DNA of 64,000 nucleotides from Burkholderia sp. Bp8992. GTDB lineage: Bacteria > Pseudomonadota > Gammaproteobacteria > Burkholderiales > Burkholderiaceae. The notes under the pieces are model-generated. The model made no database searches. It was not told the DNA's origin and worked only from the letters and a program-made list of their open reading frames with translations. The position numbers and the translations under genes are program-made. The stretch's first letter is position 1. The number at the start of each line of letters is the position of its first letter. This document shows, piece by piece, positions 9,581 to 17,165 of the stretch. Where the stretch lies: positions 36,440 through 100,439 of the forward strand of contig NZ_QTQI01000028.1 in NCBI RefSeq assembly GCF_003853705.1, in the 5' to 3' direction.

Positions 9581-10687
9581 TTATGCTTTAGAGGATTGCG
9601 CAGCGGAAGGTTCGGCGTGATGGCCTGCGGCCGGGCTTGCCTGGCCCGCGCCGCCCGCGTCGTGTTCGCCGTCGCCGAGCGACACCGAATTATCCGCCAT
9701 CGCGCGCGCGAGGCGCTCCAGCACGCCGTTTTTGACGGCATCATACCCGCGTTTGATCGCCCACTCAAACGCGTAGGCGTCGGCCGAACCGTGGCTCTTG
9801 ATCACGAGGCTCTTCAGCCCCAGCAGCGCCGCGCCGTTGTACTGGCGATGGTCGACGCGCTTCTTGAAACGCATCAGCACCGGCAGCGCGAGCAGCGCCA
9901 TCAGCTTCGACATCAGCGAACGGCCGAACTCCTCGCGGATGATGTCGGACAGCATCTGCGCGAGCCCTTCCGACGTCTTCAGCGCGACGTTGCCGACGAA
10001 GCCGTCGCACACGATCACGTCGACGGTGCCCTTGTAGATGTCGTTGCCTTCCACGTTGCCGCGGAAATTGAGCGTACTGGCGCGCAGCAGTTCGCCTGCG
10101 CGCTTGATCGTCTCGTTGCCCTTGATGACCTCTTCGCCGATGTTCAGCAGGCCGATCGTCGGGCGATCCTTGCCTTCGAGCGCGGCCACCAGCGCGTGCC
10201 CCATCTCCGCGAACTGCAGCAGGTGCTGCGGCTCGCAGTCGACGTTCGCGCCGAGGTCCAGCATCATCGTATAGCCGGTCGGGTTCGGCAGCGCGAACGC
10301 GATCGCAGGCCGCTCGATGCCGGGCAGCGTCTTGAGTACGTAACGGGAAACCGCCATCAGCGCGCCGGTATTGCCGGCGGAGATACAGGCCTGCGCCGCG
10401 CCATCCTTGACGTGGTTGAGCGCGACACGCATCGAAGAATCCTTCTTCTTGCGCAGCGCCACTTCGACAGGGTCGTCCATCGCCACGACTTCGGTGGCGG
10501 GAACGATGGTCAGCGCGGGATCGTCGAGGGCTTTCAGCTTCTTCAACTGAGCGCGGATCGCGCTTTCGATGCCGACGAGCATCAGGTGCGCATCGGGATG
10601 CGCGCGGACGAACTTGACTGCCGCGGGAACGGTCACGGACGGGCCGTGGTCGCCTCCCATGCAATCGATAGTGAGCTTTACGGTCAT
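9581..10687 (-). CDS. plsX: Phosphate acyltransferase PlsX
   Basis: Makes acyl-phosphate from acyl-ACP for phospholipid synthesis. The 368-residue product starts [15 protein letters not shown], the family signature, followed by conserved blocks [11 protein letters not shown] and [13 protein letters not shown]. The Ala/Gly/Ser-rich tail after about residue 340 is a low-complexity extension seen in Burkholderia-type PlsX. A terminator-like hairpin lies just upstream, only 23 nt from the ATG, so expression from the rpmF message may depend on read-through. Confidence 0.96.
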   Translation of the reverse strand: MTVKLTIDCMGGDHGPSVTVPAAVKFVRAHPDAHLMLVGIESAIRAQLKKLKALDDPALTIVPATEVVAMDDPVEVALRKKKDSSMRVALNHVKDGAAQACISAGNTGALMAVSRYVLKTLPGIERPAIAFALPNPTGYTMMLDLGANVDCEPQHLLQFAEMGHALVAALEGKDRPTIGLLNIGEEVIKGNETIKRAGELLRASTLNFRGNVEGNDIYKGTVDVIVCDGFVGNVALKTSEGLAQMLSDIIREEFGRSLMSKLMALLALPVLMRFKKRVDHRQYNGAALLGLKSLVIKSHGSADAYAFEWAIKRGYDAVKNGVLERLARAMADNSVSLGDGEHDAGGAGQASPAAGHHAEPSAAQSSKA

Positions 10688-10710
10688 GGAATGCGACGAA
10701 TTTCAGGCAC

Positions 10711-10740
10711 AAAAAAGCGGCAGTTGAATGCCGCCTTTTT
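10711..10740 (-). terminator. Intrinsic-terminator-like hairpin between rpmF and plsX
   Basis: On the minus strand a GCGGCA/TGCCGC stem (10734-10717) with a six-base loop is followed by six U residues (10716-10711). Flanking A and U runs let it also work in the other direction. It separates the ribosomal protein gene rpmF from plsX, and would reduce transcription of the fatty-acid genes relative to rpmF. Confidence 0.7.
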
Positions 10741-10816
10741 GTTGCGCCAGGAAAGTGTCAAGCGAACCAGTTGTCACGCGAACGGCGAGCGTAGCGCGCA
10801 ACGCGTGACTTGACGC

Positions 10817-10996
10817 TTAGTCGTTCTTCGTCTTGACGACTTTCTTGCCGCGATAGTAGCCGTTCGGGCTGACGTGGTGACGCAGATGCACTTCACCCGT
10901 GCTCGGCTCGACTGCCAGCGGCGCTGCCGTCAGGAAATCGTGCGAACGATGCATGCCGCGCTTCGACGGCGACTTCTTGTTTTGCTGGACTGCCAT
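10817..10996 (-). CDS. rpmF: 50S ribosomal protein L32
   Basis: A 59-residue ribosomal protein reading [20 protein letters not shown] at its N terminus and ending [13 protein letters not shown], which matches bacterial L32. The ATG is at 10996. It is too short for many ORF filters. It lies between yceD and plsX, the arrangement also found in Escherichia coli, where yceD-rpmF-plsX are co-transcribed with the fab genes. Confidence 0.97.
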
Positions 10997-11094
10997 GACT
11001 AACTCCTAAATAATTTTCCGGATTCTAACACAGCCCGATCCGGCGCTTAACTACCCTGGCCCAAAGCCCTTACGCCTTCCCGCGCCACAACTGC

Positions 11095-11730
11095 TTAGTG
11101 TTTCTTGGTGCCGTCACCGTCCTTCTTCAACGCTTGCAGCGCTGCGAACGGATTCGGCCGTTTGCCTTCGTCCCCGGCTTCGTCGGACTCCTCGTCCGTC
11201 TCTTCCGCGGGACCGCTCGCACCCGACACGAGGCTTTCGTGGACTGCCGGGCAAACCTCGTGCTTGGGCACGAGCGGCAACGAAAGCAGCAATTCCTCTT
11301 CGATCAAGTCGACGAGATCGAACTGGCGTGAGCCCACGATCACATCGGCTTCATCGTCGTCGAGCGGAAATTCTTCAGCTTCTTCTTCGGTCGCGACGAC
11401 CCGGTACGTCATGTCGACGTCGAACGTCTGGTCGTACGGGGTCATGCAGCGCTGGCACGTGAGCCAAGCATGGCCATGCACCGCGAGGCGCAGGTACGGC
11501 TGCTGCCCATCGGCGCCGTCGTCCTGCAATTCCTTCTGCGTGAACCCTTCCGCCTGCCAGGTGAAGACCGTGTCGCGATCTGGCGCGTCCGCCGGCACTT
11601 CGTTTAACATGCGCGGCAGTTGCGAGAGGCGCACCGCTCCTGCTGCCTGCCGCCCGCTGCGGGCGAACTCGAACAGGTCGACCGCGTGCGGGTCAAGCGC
11701 CGCCGCAGGTTTGCCAGAAGAAGTGTTCAT
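11095..11730 (-). CDS. yceD: YceD family protein (DUF177), 23S rRNA accumulation
   Basis: A 211-residue DUF177 protein. The family is linked to 23S rRNA accumulation and sits next to rpmF in most bacteria. Conserved parts are the CQRC pair (residues 121-124), a following acidic strand region, and a third Cys in HEVCPAVHES. The C-terminal 40 residues are acidic and probably disordered. It is the first gene of the lipid-synthesis block, with a good promoter about 140 nt upstream. Confidence 0.9.
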   Translation of the reverse strand: MNTSSGKPAAALDPHAVDLFEFARSGRQAAGAVRLSQLPRMLNEVPADAPDRDTVFTWQAEGFTQKELQDDGADGQQPYLRLAVHGHAWLTCQRCMTPYDQTFDVDMTYRVVATEEEAEEFPLDDDEADVIVGSRQFDLVDLIEEELLLSLPLVPKHEVCPAVHESLVSGASGPAEETDEESDEAGDEGKRPNPFAALQALKKDGDGTKKH

Positions 11731-11869
11731 GTGCGCTCCTGCCTACAGGCTGACTTGCGAATCCGGCTTGCTACCGCTCGCGTACGGCTCATCCGCGGAT
11801 GACGTACTTTACTTCCGAAGACCCGGCAGGCGCCATCACAACGAAAGCCTGCCGACGAAAAGCGGGAAA

Positions 11870-11898
11870 GCATACCTGTTTTACCTTTTGCGGTCAAT
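11870..11898 (-). promoter_or_regulatory. Sigma-70 promoter for yceD-rpmF-plsX-fab operon
   Basis: Read on the minus strand, TTGACC (11898-11893), a 17-nt spacer and TATGCT (11875-11870) give 5/6 and 4/6 matches to the consensus. Transcription would start near 11863, leaving a leader of about 130 nt before the yceD ATG at 11730. No other strong candidate is visible in the 230-nt divergent region shared with maf. Confidence 0.7.
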
Positions 11899-11960
11899 CA
11901 CTTAAGCTTGCGTCCGCGCAACGCCGCGCCACACCTGAAGACTCACCGATCCAACCGACC

Positions 11961-12593
11961 ATGCCGGATACCGTTTGCCGCCCGCCGCGGCTGATTCTCG
12001 CCTCCAGTTCCCGTTACCGCCGCGCGCTCCTCGAGCGCCTCGGCGTGCCGTTCGACGTCGTGTCGCCCGATCTCGACGAAACCCCGCTCGACGGCGAAAC
12101 GCCGGCCGCGACCGCGCTACGCCTCGCCGGCGCGAAAGCGCGCGCCGTCGCCGCGACGATCGACGCGCCGGACGGCGTGCTCGTGATCGGGTCAGACCAG
12201 GTCGCGACTTTCGACGGCCTGCAGATCGGCAAGCCCGGCACGCACGAGCGCGCCCTCGCGCAACTCGTGTCGATGCAGGGTCGCGCCGTCGAATTCCACA
12301 GCGCGCTTTGCCTGTACGACAGCCGCACGGGCGAAGCGCAGGTCGAGGACGTCGTCACGCACGTGCGCTTCCGTTCGCTGCCCGAAGCCGAACTCGACGC
12401 GTACCTGCGCGCGGAAACGCCGTACGACGTCGCCGGCAGCGCGAAATCCGAAGGGCTCGGCATCGCGCTGCTCGACGCGATCGACTCCGACGACCCGACC
12501 GCGCTTGTCGGCCTGCCGCTGATCGCGCTCACGCGGATGCTGCGCGCCGCCGAATACCCGCTGTTTGCAACCACCCGTGGAGACCGCGCATGA
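11961..12593 (+). CDS. Maf family nucleoside triphosphate pyrophosphatase (YceF type)
   Basis: House-cleaning enzyme that hydrolyses non-canonical or methylated nucleotides. It begins, after a short tail, with [21 protein letters not shown], the Maf signature (Ser-Ser-Ser-x-Arg), and contains SDQVATFDG with the catalytic Asp. The product is 210 residues from the ATG at 11961. Its position divergent from yceD-rpmF matches yceF of Escherichia coli, a 7-methyl-GTP pyrophosphatase, so that specificity is likely. Its stop overlaps the next start as ATGA. Confidence 0.92.
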   Translation: MPDTVCRPPRLILASSSRYRRALLERLGVPFDVVSPDLDETPLDGETPAATALRLAGAKARAVAATIDAPDGVLVIGSDQVATFDGLQIGKPGTHERALAQLVSMQGRAVEFHSALCLYDSRTGEAQVEDVVTHVRFRSLPEAELDAYLRAETPYDVAGSAKSEGLGIALLDAIDSDDPTALVGLPLIALTRMLRAAEYPLFATTRGDRA

Positions 12594-13312
12594 CCGCCGG
12601 CACGCTTTACCTCGTCCCGAACACGCTCGGCGAAGGCGACGAATCGATGCTCGCCGCCGTGCTGCCCGCTGCCGTCCAGGCACGCGCCGGCACGCTCGGC
12701 TATTACATCGGCGAGAACGCGAAAACGACGCGCGCGTTCCTGAAGAAGATCGGCACGACGCGCCCGATCCAGGAAATCGAGATCAGCGAACTGAACGTCA
12801 ATACGCCGGCCGGCGCCATCGACCGGCTGCTCGCGCCCATCCTGGCCGGCGCGGACGCCGGCCTCGTGTCGGAGGCCGGCTGCCCCGCCGTCGCCGATCC
12901 CGGTGCGCTGCTGGTGCGCCGCGCGCACGAGCGCGGCGTGAAGGTCGTGCCGCTCGTCGGGCCGAGTTCGATCCTGCTCGCATTGATGGCGTCGGGCCTG
13001 AACGGCCAGAGCTTCGCGTTCAACGGCTACCTGCCGGTCGATGCGGCCGCGCGTGCGAAGCGCCTGCGCGAACTTGAACAACTGTCACGCAAAGCGCGCC
13101 AGACGCAGATCTTCATCGAAACGCCGTACCGGAATCACGCGATGCTCGACACGCTGGTCGCGACCTGCGCGCCGTCGACGCAGATCTGCGTCGCGGCCGA
13201 CCTGACCCTCGCGACCGAGACGATCGCGAGCCGCACCGTGGCCGACTGGAAAAAGGCGCCTGCGCCGAATCTGCACAAGCGCCCGGCGATCTTCCTGCTG
13301 CTCGCCAACTGA
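12590..13312 (+). CDS. Tetrapyrrole-methylase-fold SAM-dependent methyltransferase
   Basis: A 240-residue protein of the TP_methylase superfamily, related to RsmI. Visible motifs are [11 protein letters not shown] at the N terminus, [15 protein letters not shown] (residues 93-107) and [18 protein letters not shown] (121-138), which form the SAM site in this fold, then [12 protein letters not shown]. RsmI proper methylates C1402 of 16S rRNA, but this protein is shorter and has a different start region, so its substrate is unclear. It is translationally coupled to maf by a 4-nt overlap. Confidence 0.85.
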   Translation: MTAGTLYLVPNTLGEGDESMLAAVLPAAVQARAGTLGYYIGENAKTTRAFLKKIGTTRPIQEIEISELNVNTPAGAIDRLLAPILAGADAGLVSEAGCPAVADPGALLVRRAHERGVKVVPLVGPSSILLALMASGLNGQSFAFNGYLPVDAAARAKRLRELEQLSRKARQTQIFIETPYRNHAMLDTLVATCAPSTQICVAADLTLATETIASRTVADWKKAPAPNLHKRPAIFLLLAN

Positions 13313-13370
13313 CGCCGCGCCCGGCGATCGGTCAACTGGAAGGCGGGCCATCGCGGCCCGCCGCCAGCGG

Positions 13371-14363
13371 TCAGCGCAGGCTGACCGATGCACCGCCGGC
13401 CGTCAGCGCCTTCATCGCGGCACCACCGACGGCCGCGCCGAACTTGCGCGCGACACGGTTCGTCAGGCTTTCCTTCACCGTGTAATCGACGAGATCAGGT
13501 GCCTTCAGCACGTCGCGCGCGACCGTGTCGGTCGTGCCGTAGCCGTCGGCGAGCCCGAGCTCGACGCTCTTCTCGCCCGTCCAGAACAGGCCCGAGAACA
13601 TGTCGGGGGTTTCGTGCAGCCGCTTGCCGCGGCCGTCCTTCACGGCCTTGATGAACTGCGCGTGCACCTGGTCGAGCAGCGCCTGCGCGTGCGTGTCCAT
13701 CTTCGGCGTCTCCGGCGAGAACGGATCGTAGAAGCCCTTGTTTTCACCTGACGTATGCAGGCGGCGCTCGACGCCGAGCTTGCCCATCAGCCCGGTGAAA
13801 CCGAAACCGTCCATCAGCACGCCGATCGACCCGACGATGCTCGCCTTGTCGACGAAGATCTTGTCGGCCGCGGCCGCGATGTAATAGCCGCCCGAGGCAC
13901 ACATGTCGGTCACGACGACGTACAGCGGCTTGTCCGGATGCTTCGCGCGCAGCCGCCGGATCTCGTCGTAAACCATGCCGGCCTGCACGGGGCTGCCGCC
14001 CGGGCTGTTGATCCGCAGCACGACGCCGACCGTGCCGTCGTCGTCGAACGCGGCGTCGAGCGCCGTGTTGATGTCGTCGGCGTTCGCGTTGACGCCGGCC
14101 GCGATCTCGCCGTCGATCGTCACGAGCGCCGTATGCCGCCCGCTCGACGAAAACTTCGAATCGCTCGAGAAATCGATCAGCGCGAACGCGAACAGCACGA
14201 ACACGCCGAGGAACGCGAAGCGGAAGAAGATTTTCCAGCGCCGCGCCGCACGCTGCTCCTTGACGGCCGCGAGCGCGATCCGCTCGAGCGCCGCGCGCTC
14301 CCAGCTCGGTTCACGGTTGTCGGGACGGGAGGAGGAATCCGGGGAATTCGGTTGGTCGGCCAT
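13371..14363 (-). CDS. S49 family peptidase (SppA-like)
   Basis: Membrane-bound serine peptidase of the signal-peptide-peptidase family. The 330-residue product has one N-terminal membrane segment (about residues 46-64, FRFAFLGVFVLFAFALIDF) and the catalytic core with VVTDMCASGGYYIAAAADKIF, containing the nucleophilic Ser, plus IVGSIGVL and a later conserved Lys region. It is about half the size of Escherichia coli SppA, which is the usual single-domain form. It ends the minus-strand set rluC-HAD-Rieske-S49, 12 nt after the Rieske gene. Confidence 0.92.
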   Translation of the reverse strand: MADQPNSPDSSSRPDNREPSWERAALERIALAAVKEQRAARRWKIFFRFAFLGVFVLFAFALIDFSSDSKFSSSGRHTALVTIDGEIAAGVNANADDINTALDAAFDDDGTVGVVLRINSPGGSPVQAGMVYDEIRRLRAKHPDKPLYVVVTDMCASGGYYIAAAADKIFVDKASIVGSIGVLMDGFGFTGLMGKLGVERRLHTSGENKGFYDPFSPETPKMDTHAQALLDQVHAQFIKAVKDGRGKRLHETPDMFSGLFWTGEKSVELGLADGYGTTDTVARDVLKAPDLVDYTVKESLTNRVARKFGAAVGGAAMKALTAGGASVSLR

Positions 14364-14375
14364 GCAGTAGTGTCG

Positions 14376-14777
14376 TCAGTCGGTCGTGGCGGGAGTGGCC
14401 GGATACAGGTCGGCATCCGGTACCCAGAATACCGCACGGCCGTCGGGCGTGTCGCGTTCGTCGACCTCGACCGGCCGCAGGCGGCCGCCGCGGCACGGCC
14501 CGCCGACGCACTTGCCGGTGTCCGGCGCGTAGATCGCGCCGTGCGTCGCGCACATCAGGTAAAGGCCCGACGACTCGAAGAACTGCCCTTCGGCCCAGTC
14601 GAGCTCCATCGGCACGTGCGCGCAGCGGTTCAGGTAGCCGTAGGCGCGCCCTTCGTAGCGCACGAAGAACACGACGGCCTGCTCGCCGCGCAGCGTCGCG
14701 TCGACGCGCACGCCGGCACCGCCGTCGCTCAGCGCGTCCGATGCGCATACGCGCACGGCGTCCGGTGCCGTGCTCAT
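14376..14777 (-). CDS. Rieske [2Fe-2S] domain protein
   Basis: A 133-residue single-domain ferredoxin-like protein. The first cluster motif is NRCAHVPMELDW (C-x-H) and the second is MCATHGAIYAPDTG (C-x2-H), with a disordered Pro/Thr tail. The ATG at 14777 overlaps the stop of the HAD phosphatase gene (ATGA), and an in-frame ATG at 14795 is upstream inside that gene. Such stand-alone Rieske proteins next to an HAD phosphatase and an S49 peptidase recur in beta-proteobacteria, but the redox partner is not known. Confidence 0.88.
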   Translation of the reverse strand: MSTAPDAVRVCASDALSDGGAGVRVDATLRGEQAVVFFVRYEGRAYGYLNRCAHVPMELDWAEGQFFESSGLYLMCATHGAIYAPDTGKCVGGPCRGGRLRPVEVDERDTPDGRAVFWVPDADLYPATPATTD

Positions 14778-15433
14778 GCGTACTCCCTCAGCCATTCGGC
14801 CAGCGCGCTGACATCAGGCGCCACGAAGCGCGGCGCCAGCGCCGCCAGCGCATCGGCCGGGTGCGCGCCGTACGCGACACCGACGCCGGCCGCACCGGCG
14901 CTCGCGGCCATCTGCAGGTCGTGCGTCGTGTCGCCGATCATCACGGTGCGTGCGAGGTCCTGCCCCAATTCCCGCGACAACTCGTGCAGCATCGCCGGGT
15001 GCGGCTTCGAGAACGTCTCGTCCGCGCAGCGCGTCGCGTCGAACACGCTCGTCAGCTTCGACTGGTCGAGGACGCGATTCAGCCCCACCCGACCCTTGCC
15101 GGTCGCCACCGCGAGCAGGTAGCCCGTGTCGCGCAGTTCGGCGAGCAGCTCGCGCACGCCGGCGAACAGCTCGATGCGCTGGTCGTCGAGCAGATAGTGA
15201 TAGCGGTAGCGCTCGGCCAGCCGCGCATAGTCGGACGGATCGAGGGTCGGAGCGGTAATCTGCAGCGCATCGCGCAGGCCGAGGCCGATCACGTAGCGCG
15301 ACGCCTCGTCGGACGGCGTGGGCAGGCCGAGATCACGGCATGCGGCCTGGATGCTGTGCGCGATGTGCGCAGTCGAATCCATCAGCGTGCCGTCCCAGTC
15401 GAAGACGATCAGGTCAAATTGCTGTCGAGCCAT
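14774..15433 (-). CDS. HAD superfamily phosphatase, phosphoglycolate-phosphatase type
   Basis: A 219-residue haloacid-dehalogenase hydrolase. Motif I is VFDWDGTLMDS (residues 10-20), motif II the AVATGKGRVG segment, motif III K in FSKPHP, and motif IV MIGDTTHDLQMA. The helical cap between motifs I and II is of the Gph/PGMB-type. The start ATG at 15433 is 6 nt after the rluC stop. Phosphoglycolate is a common substrate of the group, but pseudouridine-5'-phosphate or others are possible given its place after rluC. Confidence 0.88.
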   Translation of the reverse strand: MARQQFDLIVFDWDGTLMDSTAHIAHSIQAACRDLGLPTPSDEASRYVIGLGLRDALQITAPTLDPSDYARLAERYRYHYLLDDQRIELFAGVRELLAELRDTGYLLAVATGKGRVGLNRVLDQSKLTSVFDATRCADETFSKPHPAMLHELSRELGQDLARTVMIGDTTHDLQMAASAGAAGVGVAYGAHPADALAALAPRFVAPDVSALAEWLREYA

Positions 15434-15438
15434 GCGGT

Positions 15439-16443
15439 TCAGGCGGTATCGCGCAATGCGCTGAGTTGATCGAGGAAACGCCGGCAGTCGTCCGGCAGCG
15501 GCGCGTCGAACTGCAGCGCCTCGCCGGTGATCGGATGGGCAAGCCGCAGCCGGTGTGCATGCAGGAACATCCGCTTCAGCGACGGTTGCGCGTTCGCGCG
15601 CGCCAGCGCCTTGTTCAGTGCGAAATCGCCATACTTGGCGTCGCCGGCGATCGGCAGGCCGAGATGCGCGAGGTGCACGCGGATCTGATGGGTCCGACCC
15701 GTTTTGAGTTCCGCTTCGACAAGCACATAGTCGGACCAGCGGTCGACGAGGTTGAACACCGTATGCGACGGCAGCCCGTCGTCCTGCACGCGCACGCGGC
15801 GCTCGCCTTCCGGGGTCGAATACTTGAACAGCGGCGCCTTCACCGCGCGGCGACGGCCCCAATCGGGCTGCCATTCGCCGTGCGCGCACGCGAAGTAGCG
15901 CTTGTCCATCCGGTTCTCGCGGATCTGTTCGTGCAGGCCGACCAGCGCCGTGCGCTTCTTCGCGAGCATCAGGATCCCGGACGTCTCGCGGTCGAGCCGG
16001 TGTACGAGCTCGAGGAATTTCGCGCGCGGGCGCGCCTGGCGCATCTGCTCGATCACGCCGAACGCGACGCCGCTGCCGCCGTGGACCGCGACGCCGGCCG
16101 GCTTGTCGATGACGAGCATCGCGTCGTCCTCGTACAGCACGGGGAAATTGGCGGGCGGCACGACCGGCGTGTCGGCGCGCGCGAGGTCTGCGGCCGCCAC
16201 GCGCACCGGCGGCACGCGGACGAGGTCGCCAAGCTCGAGGCGGTACTGCGCGTCGATCCGGCCCTTGTTGACGCGCACTTCGCCGCTGCGGAGGATCCGG
16301 TAGATATGGCTTTTCGGCACGCCTTTACAGACGCGCAACAGGAAGTTGTCGATCCGCTGACCGGCCGAGTTTTCGTCGATCTCGATCATCGATACCTGGC
16401 CGCTTGCGACCGAATTCTGGGATATTTTGCCTAACTCATTCAT
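15439..16443 (-). CDS. rluC: 23S rRNA pseudouridine(955/2504/2580) synthase RluC
   Basis: Modifies three uridines of 23S rRNA. The 334-residue protein has an N-terminal S4 domain (GQRIDNFLLRVCKGVPKSHIYRILR) and the catalytic domain with Asp in VHRLDRETSGIL, then KTGRTHQIRVHL. The annotated ATG at 16443 has no good ribosome site; ATG at 16389 (MIEIDENSAGQ) is an alternative. It is divergent from rne, as in Escherichia coli, and a candidate rne promoter overlaps its start codon. Confidence 0.93.
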   Translation of the reverse strand: MNELGKISQNSVASGQVSMIEIDENSAGQRIDNFLLRVCKGVPKSHIYRILRSGEVRVNKGRIDAQYRLELGDLVRVPPVRVAAADLARADTPVVPPANFPVLYEDDAMLVIDKPAGVAVHGGSGVAFGVIEQMRQARPRAKFLELVHRLDRETSGILMLAKKRTALVGLHEQIRENRMDKRYFACAHGEWQPDWGRRRAVKAPLFKYSTPEGERRVRVQDDGLPSHTVFNLVDRWSDYVLVEAELKTGRTHQIRVHLAHLGLPIAGDAKYGDFALNKALARANAQPSLKRMFLHAHRLRLAHPITGEALQFDAPLPDDCRRFLDQLSALRDTA

Positions 16444-16455
16444 ACTGAATATAAT
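16427..16455 (+). promoter_or_regulatory. Candidate rne promoter overlapping the rluC start
   Basis: TTGCCT (16427-16432), a 17-nt spacer and a perfect TATAAT (16450-16455) on the plus strand. The rluC start codon lies inside the spacer on the other strand. Transcription would begin near 16462, about 700 nt before the rne ATG. Confidence 0.6.
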
Positions 16456-17165
16456 TTTGCCCAGCCTGACGTTGAGGGTGGCCTGACCGGCCGGCCCCGG
16501 CTGAATCGGGCAAGGCGCAAGCGCAAACCGCTATTTTACTTGCGCCGGGGGTCCGCTGCTCACCCCTAATCAAAGAGATGCAGCAAGTTGCACGCACGGC
16601 GCCGCCCGTCGGCAAGGATCGCGCCCACAGGCGGATTCGGTCGGCAAGGCGCCGCGGTAACGGAAAGTTGGTTGAAAAGAATTTGATCGGCAGCCCGACG
16701 GCGCGAGGTGCGTCCGCAGGCTGCCGGTTGCGAAAATTACGGCGTTGCGCCCGATTTGGTCCCGCGAAGCGTGCGGGGCTTGGCGACGTCAAACCAGGGA
16801 AGTACACCCCAAGCGGGAAAGTCGGGCTGGATTCGATACTCCCCGCTGCGGCCCAAGCCGCAGCATCTGCCGCCCGTCGGCGCGCGCGACGCATTGCGCG
16901 CGCCCGTGGCAATGCCCGGACTCAGGCTTAGCGCGCTTTTGCAGCGTGCGGTGTGTGAACGCCGTGCTTTGAAGCCGTATTCGCAGGTGCCCTATGGCCG
17001 CCGGCCCCGTCTTTCGGGCCCAAGCGCCTCTTCAGGCAATTCTCCCCGCCATCGTTCCCGCTCCAGCGTGCTCGTGACAACACAACAAGGTGCGGCCTGC
17101 CGTCGTTCCCGCTCTCGCGACTGACAACCGCGAGGCGCCGGTAGCGGAGCCGCCTGGAGTCGTTC
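16456..17165 (+). other. Long untranslated leader of rne
   Basis: Some 710 nt without a supportable gene; the open frames here lack coding character and ribosome sites. Near the end, a 16-nt near-repeat (GCC[A/G]TCGTTCCCGCTC) occurs at 17048-17063 and 17099-17114. RNase E is known in Escherichia coli to autoregulate by cleaving its own long 5' leader, and this leader may serve the same purpose here, which is inference. The last bases give CTGGAG, six nucleotides before the ATG. Confidence 0.55.

Noticed and set aside
16708-17124. 138-codon frame in the rne leader
   Set aside because: Composition and codon usage are not coding-like, and it overlaps the region better explained as an RNA leader.
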